Source: JAAXHB01 sp965214945
Lineage (GTDB): Bacteria > Actinomycetota > Acidimicrobiia > Acidimicrobiales > Aldehydirespiratoraceae
Length of the DNA: 64,000 bases
Direction: 5' to 3'
NCBI GenBank assembly: GCA_965214945.1
Contig: OZ244029.1
Location: forward strand, 1,550,001-1,614,000
Part shown: one piece after another, positions 41,256 to 50,121 of the stretch
Layout of the letters: each line of letters opens with the position of its first letter
Position numbering within the stretch: position 1 is the first letter of the stretch
The notes under the pieces: generated by a model
The model's database searches: none
The model's input: the letters and a program-made list of their open reading frames with translations, nothing else
What the model was told of the DNA's origin: nothing
Program-made: the position numbers and the translations under genes

Positions 41256-44102
41256 TTGAGCCAGGCAGACTCTCCGCCAGATGCTGCGAGCCCCGCTGCC
41301 GAGAGGCGCGGCACCGCCGAAGGAGGCGGCGGCTTAGGCGGCTCTTCGCGTTACGTCGGTCCGCTCGATGAGGTCGACTCGGCGCTGCGCCGTGATATCG
41401 GCCGGCTCGGCAGGCAGCTCGGCGAGGCGCTCGTGCGCCAGTGCGGCCCTGAGACGCTCGAGCAAGTCGAGCGGGTGCGAACCCTGGCGCGAGGCCTGCG
41501 CAGGGCAGGCGGCAACCGCACACGCGCCCGGGCGCGCGCCGCCGACGACGACCATGGCACGGCGCTGGCCAAGCTGCTGGCAGGAATCGACACCGTGGAG
41601 GCGGGACGGCTCGCGCGAGCCTTCACGGTGTATTTCCATCTGGCCAACACGGCGGAGCAGGTTCACCGCATCGACGACCTCACCGAGAAGCTCGGATCGG
41701 CTTCGAACCGCTTCGCGGAGACCGTGGATCGCCTGAAGGCGTCCGACTTTGCCGACAGTGAACTCATCGCCGCGGTGCACAAAGTGCAACTTCGTCCGGT
41801 GTTCACGGCCCATCCCACCGAGGCGTCTCGCCGTTCGATCCTCGACAAGCTGGCCGACATCGCCCATCTCATCGAGGCGCGTGCTGCTATCGGAGCCGAC
41901 AGTGCCGGTCGCCGCAGGATCGACAGGCGTGTCAACGAGCTGATCGACGCAATCTGGCAAACGGACGAACTGCGCCGAGAGCGCCCCGACCCGGTGGACG
42001 AAGCCCGCTCGATCCTCTACTTCCTCACCGAGATCGTCACCGACGGCGTCCCCGAGCTGCTTGACGACCTCGATTCGGTGCTGCGGGGCCTGGGTGGCGG
42101 CCTCGACACCTCGGCTGCGCCGGTGCGATTCGGCTCATGGGTGGGAGGCGACCGCGACGGAAACCCGTCGGTCACCGCCGCTACCACCGTGGATGTGCTC
42201 GAGTTCCAACGGCAGCGGGCTCTGCGCATCCTCGTGGCGGAGATCGAGCGGCTCTCATCTGAGCTGAGCGTGGGGCTGGCGGTGCGCGGCATTTCCGACG
42301 AGCTCGCCGCGCAGCTCGCGGACGACCGTGAGCGCTTCCCGAGTGTCACCGAGAGGTTCCGAACGCTGAGCGAGGGCGAGCCCTACCGTCAGCGGCTCGC
42401 CGTGATCCACCGACGCCTGAGCGACACGGCATCCCGAGGGCCTGCGGCATACAGCAATGCCAGTGAGCTGTCCACCGACTTGGAGGTGATCGGGCGATCG
42501 CTGAGGGTCAACAAGGGCGAGCTGCTGGCACGCGGCCGCCTGGCGCGCGTGCAGCGCCTCACAGCGATGATCGGCTTCGACCTGGCCGTGCTTGACATCC
42601 GAGAGCACGCGGCCCGCCACCACGACGCACTGGCCCGCCTGTACGAGCCCTTAGGAGTTGACTACGCCAGCCTCGACCGCGCGGCGCGAACCGCCCTGCT
42701 CACCGAGGAGCTGAACGGCCCGCGGCCGCTGGCACCACCCGACCGATCACGCGGGGACTCCATTGCGGAGCTGTTCAGGGTGCTGCGGCAGGAGATGGAC
42801 GCCCGCGGTGACGCCATTGTGGACACCTACATCGTGTCGATGGCCACTGGCACCGACGACATCTTGGCCCCGGTCGTGCTGGCCCGCGACGCCGGGCTGG
42901 TGGACTTCGTAGAGGGCACAGCCCGGCTGGGGTTCACTCCGCTGTTCGAGACGATCAGCGACCTGCGCTCTGCGGGGCGGGTGCTGCGTGAGCTTCTCGC
43001 GGTGGAGCCCTACCGCAACCTAGTGGCTTTGCGCGGCGACGTGCAGCAGGTGATGGTCGGATATTCGGACTCCAACAAAGACGGCGGCATCACCACCTCT
43101 CAGTGGGAGATCCACAAGGCGCTGCGCGCCATAGCGGAAGTGTCACGCCAAACCGGGGTGCGAATGGTGGTGTTCCACGGGCGCGGCGGCACCATCGGCC
43201 GCGGTGGCGGCCCGACCCACGCCGCGATCTTGGGCCAGCCGGCAGGGGTCGTGGACGGTGTCGTGAAGGTCACCGAGCAGGGCGAGGTGGTGGCCGACAA
43301 GTACGGGATGCCGCGCATCGCACAGCGCAACCTGGAGCTGGCTTTCTCAGCGGCGCTGGAGGCCTCGCTAGCACACCGCTCCCCTCGCCACCGGCGAGCT
43401 GTCACCGACCGCTGGGACGCGGTGATGGAGGCGATGTCTGCTGCCTCTTACGAAGCGTACCGCGGCTTCTTGAACCGGCCCGGACTGGCGGACTACTTCA
43501 AGACGTCCACGCCGGTGGAGGAGCTGGCGGGGATGAACATCGGCTCACGTCCGGCGAGGCGCAAAGCGGAGGGTGCCAGGCTCGAGGATCTGCGGGCCAT
43601 CCCATGGGTGTTCGGCTGGACGCAGAGCCGCCAGATAATCCCCGGCTGGTTCGGCGTGGGCTCGGGTCTAGCCAAGGCGCGCGCAGGCGGGTTCAGCGCC
43701 GACCTCGCGGACATGTACGAGAACTGGCAGTTCTTTCGGACATTCGTGTCCAACGTAGAGATGACACTGTGCAAGACCGACCTCGCGATCGCCCGGCACT
43801 ACGTGAACACTCTTGTGGAGCCACCGCTGCGCCCGCTGTTCGATGAGGTATCTAAGGAATACACCCGCGCGGTGCACGAGATCGCTGCGCTGACCGGCAG
43901 GGGCCTGCTGGAAGACCTGCCGATCCTGCGGCGCACGCTCATGGTGAGAGACGCCTATCTAGACCCAATAAATGTACTCCAGGTGGAACTCCTGGCCCGC
44001 CACCGATCAGGCGTCGCCGCACCCTCCGAAGCGAAGCGGCTGCGCCGAATGCTGCTGCTGACGGTAAACGGCGTGGCCGCCGGCCTGCGCAACACCGGCT
44101 AG
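41256..44102 (+). CDS. ppc: phosphoenolpyruvate carboxylase
   Basis: About 948 residues from a TTG at 41256 (the frame stays open further 5' into the reductase gene, so the start is approximate). It carboxylates PEP to oxaloacetate. All signatures are present: VFTAHPTEASRRS (catalytic His), WVGGDRDGNPSVT, MVGYSDSNKDGGITTSQW, and FHGRGGTIGRGGGP. Length fits the family. The N-terminal 40 residues are acidic and low in conservation. Its stop is followed by a 198-base convergent spacer before the DmdA-like gene. Confidence 0.95.
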   Translation: MSQADSPPDAASPAAERRGTAEGGGGLGGSSRYVGPLDEVDSALRRDIGRLGRQLGEALVRQCGPETLEQVERVRTLARGLRRAGGNRTRARARAADDDHGTALAKLLAGIDTVEAGRLARAFTVYFHLANTAEQVHRIDDLTEKLGSASNRFAETVDRLKASDFADSELIAAVHKVQLRPVFTAHPTEASRRSILDKLADIAHLIEARAAIGADSAGRRRIDRRVNELIDAIWQTDELRRERPDPVDEARSILYFLTEIVTDGVPELLDDLDSVLRGLGGGLDTSAAPVRFGSWVGGDRDGNPSVTAATTVDVLEFQRQRALRILVAEIERLSSELSVGLAVRGISDELAAQLADDRERFPSVTERFRTLSEGEPYRQRLAVIHRRLSDTASRGPAAYSNASELSTDLEVIGRSLRVNKGELLARGRLARVQRLTAMIGFDLAVLDIREHAARHHDALARLYEPLGVDYASLDRAARTALLTEELNGPRPLAPPDRSRGDSIAELFRVLRQEMDARGDAIVDTYIVSMATGTDDILAPVVLARDAGLVDFVEGTARLGFTPLFETISDLRSAGRVLRELLAVEPYRNLVALRGDVQQVMVGYSDSNKDGGITTSQWEIHKALRAIAEVSRQTGVRMVVFHGRGGTIGRGGGPTHAAILGQPAGVVDGVVKVTEQGEVVADKYGMPRIAQRNLELAFSAALEASLAHRSPRHRRAVTDRWDAVMEAMSAASYEAYRGFLNRPGLADYFKTSTPVEELAGMNIGSRPARRKAEGARLEDLRAIPWVFGWTQSRQIIPGWFGVGSGLAKARAGGFSADLADMYENWQFFRTFVSNVEMTLCKTDLAIARHYVNTLVEPPLRPLFDEVSKEYTRAVHEIAALTGRGLLEDLPILRRTLMVRDAYLDPINVLQVELLARHRSGVAAPSEAKRLRRMLLLTVNGVAAGLRNTG

Positions 44103-44300
44103 CGAAACTTCTGGCGCGCGCTGGTAGCGCAGGTCTCGGCGACCGTGCTGGTCTCACGGCCAAGCGCGTACCGGCGCGCGCTGAGAGGTCGTACGCGTCT
44201 TGGCGGCAGTCCATCGCTTGGGCATCACGCTCCACGAGAAGCCGCAGGCACGCAATCGTGTAGTGCACAGCGTATTCTGAGAAGTTACCTTTGCGGCTTA
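44103..44300. other. convergent spacer between ppc and dmdA-like gene
   Basis: A 198-base region between two converging genes. GGCGCGCGCT occurs twice. I see no convincing terminator hairpin with a T-run and no gene. Confidence 0.4.
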
Positions 44301-45425
44301 TCAGGCGGCGGGACCGGGAGGGCAGAAAGGCACCTCCATGGTCTCGCCGGCGCGGGGTCCGGCCGGATGATGCACCGCCAAAGCCGTGCCGGTAGCGTTG
44401 TGAGGCACGTCGATCAGCGCCAGTCCGATGTTACGCCCCAGCCGAGGCGAGAAGGCCGCCGCCCGCACCTCACCAACACGCCTCCCGCAAACCCGTACCG
44501 GCCACGGATGCTCCAGAGAAGCCACCTGGTCTCCATCGATCCACACTCCGACAAGCTGGCGGCGCAGCCCCTCTTCTCGCTTGCGGGCCAGCGCGGCCCT
44601 TCCTATGAAGTCGATGCCCGCATCCAAATCGACAAAACGCCCTATGCGGACCTCGAACGGGTCGGCGTCGTCGGTGGTGTCAGCCCGGTACGACAGCAGG
44701 AAGCTCTCGATGCGCTCTACGGGGTTGGGAGCGCCCGGGCCGATGCCGTGAGGCCGGCCCGCCTCGGCTACCAGGCGCCACAGGTCGGAACCCCGTGTCC
44801 GGTCGAGCAGATACAGCTCGAATCCGCCCTGCTTCGACCACCCGGATCGCCCCACCCACAGCGGGATCCCCTCCACCTCGGCCCGGCGATACCAGAACCG
44901 GCCCAAGCCGCGTACCCAACCGCCGAGCAGGTCGGCCACCACGTCGGCGGCTGAGGGCCCCTGCACAGCCAGCGGCGAAACGTCGGGCAGGCCCACCTCG
45001 GCGTTGAGGCCGCGCTCAGCGGCAATGGCCCGACACCAGAACACCATGTCGCTGTCGGCCAGCGAAAGCCACCAGCGCCGGTCGCCGGCCCGCAGCACCA
45101 CCGGATCGTTGATGAGGCGCCCGTTGTGATCGACCATCGGGGCATATCGGGCTTGACCAACCGCGACGGACGAAAGGTCGCGGCAAACCACCGCCTGTGC
45201 CAGCTCCGACGCATCCGGCCCACAAAGCTCCACCTGAACCTGGGCGGCTACGTCCCACATCGACACGCCCTTGATCAGCCGCCAGTACTCGCCGATCTCG
45301 TCGCCGTAAGAGGTCGGCATCAACGTGTGGTTATAAATCGTGAAGCGGACCACGCCCGCGGCGACGGTGCAGTCGAAGTACGGCGACTTGGCGACCCGAG
45401 ACCCGAAGCTGAGCCCAAGGGTCAC
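44301..45425 (-). CDS. DMSP demethylase DmdA-like / GcvT-family aminomethyltransferase
   Basis: A 374-residue GcvT-fold protein. The start (GLSFGSRVAKSPYFDCTV), YNHTLMPTSYGDEIGEYW, WDVAAQVQVEL, INDPVVLRAGDRRWWLSLADSD and GRSGWSKQGGFELYL match marine dimethylsulfoniopropionate demethylase DmdA more closely than glycine cleavage T protein. DmdA moves a methyl group from DMSP to tetrahydrofolate. Neighbouring GcvT-fold clades (sarcosine or other N-/S-methyl transferases) could look similar, so the substrate is not proven. It follows the DsbA-like gene by 19 bases. No DmdB/C/D genes are seen, although acyl-CoA dehydrogenases and crotonases are near. Confidence 0.75.
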   Translation of the reverse strand: MTLGLSFGSRVAKSPYFDCTVAAGVVRFTIYNHTLMPTSYGDEIGEYWRLIKGVSMWDVAAQVQVELCGPDASELAQAVVCRDLSSVAVGQARYAPMVDHNGRLINDPVVLRAGDRRWWLSLADSDMVFWCRAIAAERGLNAEVGLPDVSPLAVQGPSAADVVADLLGGWVRGLGRFWYRRAEVEGIPLWVGRSGWSKQGGFELYLLDRTRGSDLWRLVAEAGRPHGIGPGAPNPVERIESFLLSYRADTTDDADPFEVRIGRFVDLDAGIDFIGRAALARKREEGLRRQLVGVWIDGDQVASLEHPWPVRVCGRRVGEVRAAAFSPRLGRNIGLALIDVPHNATGTALAVHHPAGPRAGETMEVPFCPPGPAA

Positions 45426-45444
45426 GATGGTCAGGCCCGCGGTG

Positions 45445-46188
45445 TCAGGCGCTGTCGAAGGCCACGACTTCGCCTCGGTTGATGCTCACCCAGTCTCGGG
45501 CCTCCAAGTAGGGGCTGAAGGCATCGGCGATGGCCTTCTGGTCGTCGGCTGACTTGGGCCGCTGGATCTCGTAGAGGCGGGGGAATTCCAGCCAGGCTGT
45601 CACCGCATCCCACAACCTCAGCGCCGCCTCGCCGCAGGGCGGGTCGATCAGCACCGGGCCGAACAGGGCCTGCTCGCCGAAGAACAGAGTCGGCACGCCG
45701 AAACCGCCCGCGGCCACCACCCGGTCGTGCTCGGCCCGCACCTCGTCGTGGGTGCTGAGATCTTCTAGCGCTTCGTCCACACAAGCCGGGTCTAGGCCGA
45801 TCTCGGCCAGCAGCGCTCGCGCCACGTCGGGTTCGTGCACCCGCAGGCCTTCGGCGTGGAGAGCTCGACCGGCCCGCTCGTACCAGACGTCGAGCCGGTC
45901 CATGCTCTCGCGGCGTAGCAGGGCCCCGATCCGCATCAGCGACCAGCCGTAGGACCACTCCCGCTCCCACGGGTGCTTCTTGCCCTTGAAGCGGTTGATC
46001 TCCTCCAGGCTGAAGAACCGCCAGTCGATCCTCAAGCCAGTCTGGCGGCGCACCTCGCGAATCCACTTCGACGTCTGGTAGGCCCAGGGACACAGCACGT
46101 CGAAGTGGAACTCGACCGCATCAACGGCCGCAGAGGCAGGCCTGGAGCCAGGTGCTGTCACCGGGCCATCATGCCACATACGCAACAT
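45445..46188 (-). CDS. DsbA-family thioredoxin-fold protein (mycothiol nitroreductase-like)
   Basis: A 247-residue protein with EFHFDVLCPWAYQTSKWI near the N-terminus, the CPWA active-site form of DsbA/FrnE-type enzymes, and a C-terminal GGFGVPTLFFGEQALFGP. Actinobacterial relatives (Rv2466c type) reduce nitro compounds with mycothiol; DsbA-like isomerase roles are also possible. Only one Cys is in the CPWA motif, so a disulfide-exchange role would need another thiol. The start is set at ATG 46186-46188; alternatives are 46179 and a GTG at 46161. The open frame to 46536 overlaps the divergent carboxylase gene and is not used. Confidence 0.75.
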   Translation of the reverse strand: MLRMWHDGPVTAPGSRPASAAVDAVEFHFDVLCPWAYQTSKWIREVRRQTGLRIDWRFFSLEEINRFKGKKHPWEREWSYGWSLMRIGALLRRESMDRLDVWYERAGRALHAEGLRVHEPDVARALLAEIGLDPACVDEALEDLSTHDEVRAEHDRVVAAGGFGVPTLFFGEQALFGPVLIDPPCGEAALRLWDAVTAWLEFPRLYEIQRPKSADDQKAIADAFSPYLEARDWVSINRGEVVAFDSA

Positions 46189-46250
46189 GTCGCGGTCGGA
46201 GCAGGCAAACCCACAGCGGCCCGGTCCGTCCAGCCCGTCCGAAGTGCTCC

Positions 46251-46288
46251 GCCAGGCGGACAGCTCAGGCGGATGGCTCAGGCGGGTG
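46251..46288. repeat. three tandem 12-13-bp units before the carboxylase beta gene
   Basis: GCCAGGCGGACA (46251-46262), GCTCAGGCGGATG (46263-46275) and GCTCAGGCGGGTG (46276-46288) are tandem units. The last contains an in-frame GTG (46286). They lie between divergent genes and each carries an AGGCGG core. Confidence 0.7.
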
Positions 46289-46303
46289 ACTATCGTCGCA
46301 TCC

Positions 46304-47992
46304 GTGAGAGCCTGCTCACCTGCTGCGGGGCCTACCCTGCCCGGACTGCTGGCGGCGCCGCTGGGCTCCGCGGCCGATACCGGCACGGCAGCGTTCCGCC
46401 GCAACCGGGCCGACATGCTCGAGCAGCTCGAGAAGATCGAACGGCTGCTTGACCAGGCGGAAGCCGGTGGAGGCCCAGCTGCGATGGCGCGGCTTCGCTC
46501 ACGGGGCAAGCTCCCGATCCGCGAGCGCATCGCCAACGTGATCGACCCCGGCAGCCCGTTTCTGGAGATCAGCGCTCTGGCCGGCTTCCAGTCCGATTAT
46601 GCACTCGGCGGCGGGATGGTGGTTGGGATTGGCGTGATTGCGGGCGCCGAGTGCGTGATCATGGGCAACGACCCGAGCGTGCTCGCGGGCGCGCTCACGC
46701 CGTACGCCAGCAAGAAGTGGATGCGCGCCCTCGAGCTGGCCCGCGACAACCGCATCCCCTACGTGAGCTTCGTGGAATCCGCGGGCGCCGATCTGCGCGT
46801 TCCGGCAGGCGGCAACAAAGAGCGCAAGCGCCGTCCGCAGGTGTCGGTTGGCGACCACTTCGCAGAGTCGGGGCGGTTCTTCTATGAGATGATCGAGCTG
46901 TCCAAGATGCGTATCCCTACGGTGTGCGTGGTGTTCGGGTCATCCACCGCAGGAGGGGCGTACCAGCCCGGCCTGTCGGACTACAACATCGTGGTTGAGG
47001 GCCAGTCCAAAGTGTTCCTCGCGGGGCCGCCACTGGTGAAGATGGCCACCGGGGAGGAGTCCGACTCCGAGACGCTGGGCGGCGCGCGGCTGCACGCCGA
47101 ACGCTCGGGGCTCGGGGATTACTTCGCCGAGGACGAGATGGATGCGATCCGCATGTGCCGCGAGGTGATCTCGCATCTCAACCGCCGCAAGCCCCACCCC
47201 GGCCCGACCCTCGCCGCCGATCCGCCCGTTCACGACCCCGAAGAGCTGCTGGGGCTGGTGAGCCGGGATCTGCGCCAGCCGTTGGAGATCCGAGAGGTGA
47301 TCGCCCGCATCGTCGACGGCTCCCGATTCGAGGAGTACAAGGCCCGCTACGGCACCACGTTGGTGTGTGGATGGGCGTCGGTCTGCGGATACTCGGTGGG
47401 CGTGCTCGGTAACAACGGAGTGCTGTACCCCGACTCGTCCCAGAAGGGTGCCACCTTCATTCAGCTCTGCAATCAGGCCGACATTCCGCTGGTGTTCCTG
47501 CAGAACATCACCGGCTTCATGGTGGGCCGTGACTACGAGGCCGACGGCATCGTCAAGAAGGGCTCTCAGATGATCAACGCCGTGTCGAACTCGACGGTGC
47601 CGCACGTGACTGTGATCATCGGCTCGTCGTACGGGGCAGGCACATACGGGATGTCGGGCCGCGCTTTTGGGAACCGCTTCACGTGGCTGTGGCCCACGGC
47701 GAAGATCGCCGTGATGGGCCCCAAGCAGATCGCCGGGGTGATGTCACAGGTGCGGCGCCGCCGGGCGGCTCGGCTCGGCGAACCCTTCGACGAGGCTGCC
47801 GACGCGGAGATCGTCGCCAAGGTGGAGGCCGTCCAAGAACGCGGGTCGCTGGCGCTGCGAGCCAGCGGTGCTATCAGCGACGACGGCATCATCGACCCCC
47901 GCGACACCCGCGACGTGCTAGGCGTGTGCCTGTCCGTGGCCGGGAACCGGCCCGTCAAGGGAGCAGAGGGCTACGGAGTGTTTCGGATGTGA
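46304..47992 (+). CDS. acyl-CoA carboxylase beta (carboxyltransferase) subunit
   Basis: About 562 residues, carboxyltransferase of a biotin-dependent acyl-CoA carboxylase. The family blocks are there: RSRGKLPIRERIANVIDPGSPFLEI, VFGSSTAGGAYQPGLSDYNIVV, GLGDYFAEDEMDAI, NITGFMVGRDYEADGIVKKG, SSYGAGTYGMSGRAF. The resemblance is to methylcrotonyl-/geranyl-CoA carboxylase beta subunits rather than acetyl-CoA carboxylase. Starts at GTG 46304 or 46286 are possible; the frame extends to 46187. It is followed by the biotin-carrying subunit and AtuA, so geranyl-CoA or methylcrotonyl-CoA is the likely substrate. Confidence 0.88.
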   Translation: MRACSPAAGPTLPGLLAAPLGSAADTGTAAFRRNRADMLEQLEKIERLLDQAEAGGGPAAMARLRSRGKLPIRERIANVIDPGSPFLEISALAGFQSDYALGGGMVVGIGVIAGAECVIMGNDPSVLAGALTPYASKKWMRALELARDNRIPYVSFVESAGADLRVPAGGNKERKRRPQVSVGDHFAESGRFFYEMIELSKMRIPTVCVVFGSSTAGGAYQPGLSDYNIVVEGQSKVFLAGPPLVKMATGEESDSETLGGARLHAERSGLGDYFAEDEMDAIRMCREVISHLNRRKPHPGPTLAADPPVHDPEELLGLVSRDLRQPLEIREVIARIVDGSRFEEYKARYGTTLVCGWASVCGYSVGVLGNNGVLYPDSSQKGATFIQLCNQADIPLVFLQNITGFMVGRDYEADGIVKKGSQMINAVSNSTVPHVTVIIGSSYGAGTYGMSGRAFGNRFTWLWPTAKIAVMGPKQIAGVMSQVRRRRAARLGEPFDEAADAEIVAKVEAVQERGSLALRASGAISDDGIIDPRDTRDVLGVCLSVAGNRPVKGAEGYGVFRM

Positions 47993-48056
47993 CTGACAGC
48001 GGCGCCTCAACGGCCGCCCGCGCGGCCGCCCGAACGGCCAATGAGGCTGGTGCGCC

Positions 48057-50078
48057 ATGACGGGCTTCTCGTCGCTGCTGGTCGCCAATCGGGGCGAGAT
48101 CGCCCGCCGGGTGATGCGAACCGCCCGGGAGATGGGATTGCGCACCGTCGCCGTCTTCTCCGACGCAGACGCCGACACCCCCTTCACCGCGGAGGCCGAC
48201 GAGGCCGTTCGGTTGCCCGGCGGCTATTTCGAAGGCCAGGCGGTGATCGCCGCAGCACACGCCGCGGGCGCGCAGGCCGTGCACCCAGGCTACGGCTTCC
48301 TCGCAGAGAACGCCGAGTTCGCGCGTGCCGTGATCGAGGCGGGGCTCGTGTGGGTGGGGCCCAGCCCAGGCGCCATTGCCGAGATGGGCGACAAGATCAC
48401 CGCCAAACGTGCCGCCGCGGCGGCGGGTGTGCCAACCCTTGCCTCCACGCGAGACCCGGAAGCGGCCGACAAGGTTGGCTTCCCGCTGATGGTCAAAGCC
48501 GCGGCGGGCGGCGGCGGCAGGGGCATGCGCCTGGTGGAGTCCGCCGACGGGCTCCCTGGCGCTGTCGCGGCAGCCCGCCGCGAGGCACTCGCGGGTTTCG
48601 GCGACGACACAGTGTTCCTCGAGCGGTGGCTGAGACGCTGCCGCCACATCGAGATCCAGGTTCTCGGCGACTGCTTCGGCAACATCGTCCACCTCGGCGA
48701 ACGCGAGTGTTCGATCCAGCGCCGCCACCAGAAACTCATCGAAGAGTCGCCATCGACCGCTGTCAGCGCGGAGCTGAGATCCGCGATGGGCGCCTCGGCC
48801 ACAGCGCTCGCCCGCGCCATCGGTTACAGCTCCGCCGGCACCGTTGAGCTGCTGCTCGACGAAGACACCGGCGAGTTCTTGTTCTTGGAGATGAACACCC
48901 GGCTGCAGGTAGAGCATCCCGTCACCGAAGCGGTCACCGGCATCGACCTGGTGCGCGAGCAGCTTCGGATTGCGGCGGGCGAATCTCTGGGCTACGAGCA
49001 GTCCGACGTGACCTTCGACGGGCATGCCATAGAGGCGCGGCTCTGCGCTGAGGATCCCGCGAATGACTTCCTCCCCGCAGCCGGCACGCTGGCAGCGTTC
49101 GAGCCCGCAGCTACGCCGGACGTGCGCTGGGACAGCGGCGTGGCGCCGGGCAGCGTGATCGGCATTGAGTTCGACTCGATGCTGGCCAAGGTGATCGCTC
49201 ACGCGCCAGCCCGCGACGAGGCCGCCGCACGGCTCGCTCTCGCTCTGGAGAGGCTGCACCTGGGCGGCATCACAACCAACAGACACTTCCTCGTGATGGC
49301 GCTGCGCTCAGAGGCGTTCCGTGCCGGCGACACCACCACCGACTTCATCAAGCGGGTCGATCCCCCCAGAGTGCCGGCCCTTTCACCCACTTGCCGAGCA
49401 CAAGCGGCGGTGGCTGTGGCGATGTGGCTGCAGGCCGACGACAGGCGCCGCGCTCCTCGGCTCGCGTGGCTACCGAGCGGGTGGCGTCACGGGCGGCTAC
49501 CGCCCGAGCGTGTGGAGCTGATCGTGGAGGGTGAGCCGCTGACCGTCGCCCACAGTCCTCGCCGCGACGGCTCGTTCGCCGTGACCGTCACCTCCGCGCC
49601 TTCTGAGACGTCCGGGGAGTCCGCCGGATCGCCCGTGGGAGCCGCCGAGGCGCCCGTGCGATCAGCGGCGATTGTGCACTGTGACGACCGCGGGATCCGC
49701 TTGGAGTGCGACGGCCGGCGCGTCGGGTGGCGCGTCACCCGCTGGCGCGACGACGTGTTCCTCACCGCAGGAGCCGAGACAGTGACGGCGAGAGTGCTCC
49801 CCCGCTTCCGGCCACCGGGCCGCGGCCAGGACTCTGGCGGTTTCGCGGCGCCCATGCCGGGAGTGGTGCTGGAGGTGCGCGCAGAGCCGGGTGAAACGGT
49901 CTGCGCTGGTCAGACTCTGGTGGTGTTGGAGGGCATGAAGATGGAGCACCGAGTGAAGGCAGCGACCGACGGCGTGGTCAGCGAAATTCTGGTAGCCGTC
50001 GGTGATCAGGTCGACAGCGGCGCCGCGCTGCTGGTCTTCAACGCTTCCAGCGACGGCGGCAAAGCCAGGCCGAACTGA
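48057..50078 (+). CDS. acyl-CoA carboxylase alpha subunit (biotin carboxylase + biotin carrier)
   Basis: A 673-residue protein. Biotin carboxylase domain: LLVANRGEIARRVMRTAREMG, HPGYGFLAENAEFARAV, VKAAAGGGGRGMRLVE, EIQVLGDCFGNIVHLGERECSIQRRHQKLIEE, EMNTRLQVEHPVTEAVTG. The C-terminal biotinyl domain has VVLEGMKMEHRV with the modified Lys in EGMKM. ATG start at 48057, 64 bases after the beta subunit stop. Together with the beta subunit it makes an alpha/beta acyl-CoA carboxylase, probably of the geranyl-/methylcrotonyl-CoA type from operon context. Confidence 0.93.
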   Translation: MTGFSSLLVANRGEIARRVMRTAREMGLRTVAVFSDADADTPFTAEADEAVRLPGGYFEGQAVIAAAHAAGAQAVHPGYGFLAENAEFARAVIEAGLVWVGPSPGAIAEMGDKITAKRAAAAAGVPTLASTRDPEAADKVGFPLMVKAAAGGGGRGMRLVESADGLPGAVAAARREALAGFGDDTVFLERWLRRCRHIEIQVLGDCFGNIVHLGERECSIQRRHQKLIEESPSTAVSAELRSAMGASATALARAIGYSSAGTVELLLDEDTGEFLFLEMNTRLQVEHPVTEAVTGIDLVREQLRIAAGESLGYEQSDVTFDGHAIEARLCAEDPANDFLPAAGTLAAFEPAATPDVRWDSGVAPGSVIGIEFDSMLAKVIAHAPARDEAAARLALALERLHLGGITTNRHFLVMALRSEAFRAGDTTTDFIKRVDPPRVPALSPTCRAQAAVAVAMWLQADDRRRAPRLAWLPSGWRHGRLPPERVELIVEGEPLTVAHSPRRDGSFAVTVTSAPSETSGESAGSPVGAAEAPVRSAAIVHCDDRGIRLECDGRRVGWRVTRWRDDVFLTAGAETVTARVLPRFRPPGRGQDSGGFAAPMPGVVLEVRAEPGETVCAGQTLVVLEGMKMEHRVKAATDGVVSEILVAVGDQVDSGAALLVFNASSDGGKARPN

Positions 50079-50121
50079 TGCCTGAGGAAGGCCTGGCCAG
50101 TGACCGAGGCGGGTCAACCTG

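Noticed and set aside
47955..49286. 443-residue minus-strand frame
   Set aside because: Antisense to the biotin carboxylase gene; composition typical of high-GC shadow frames.
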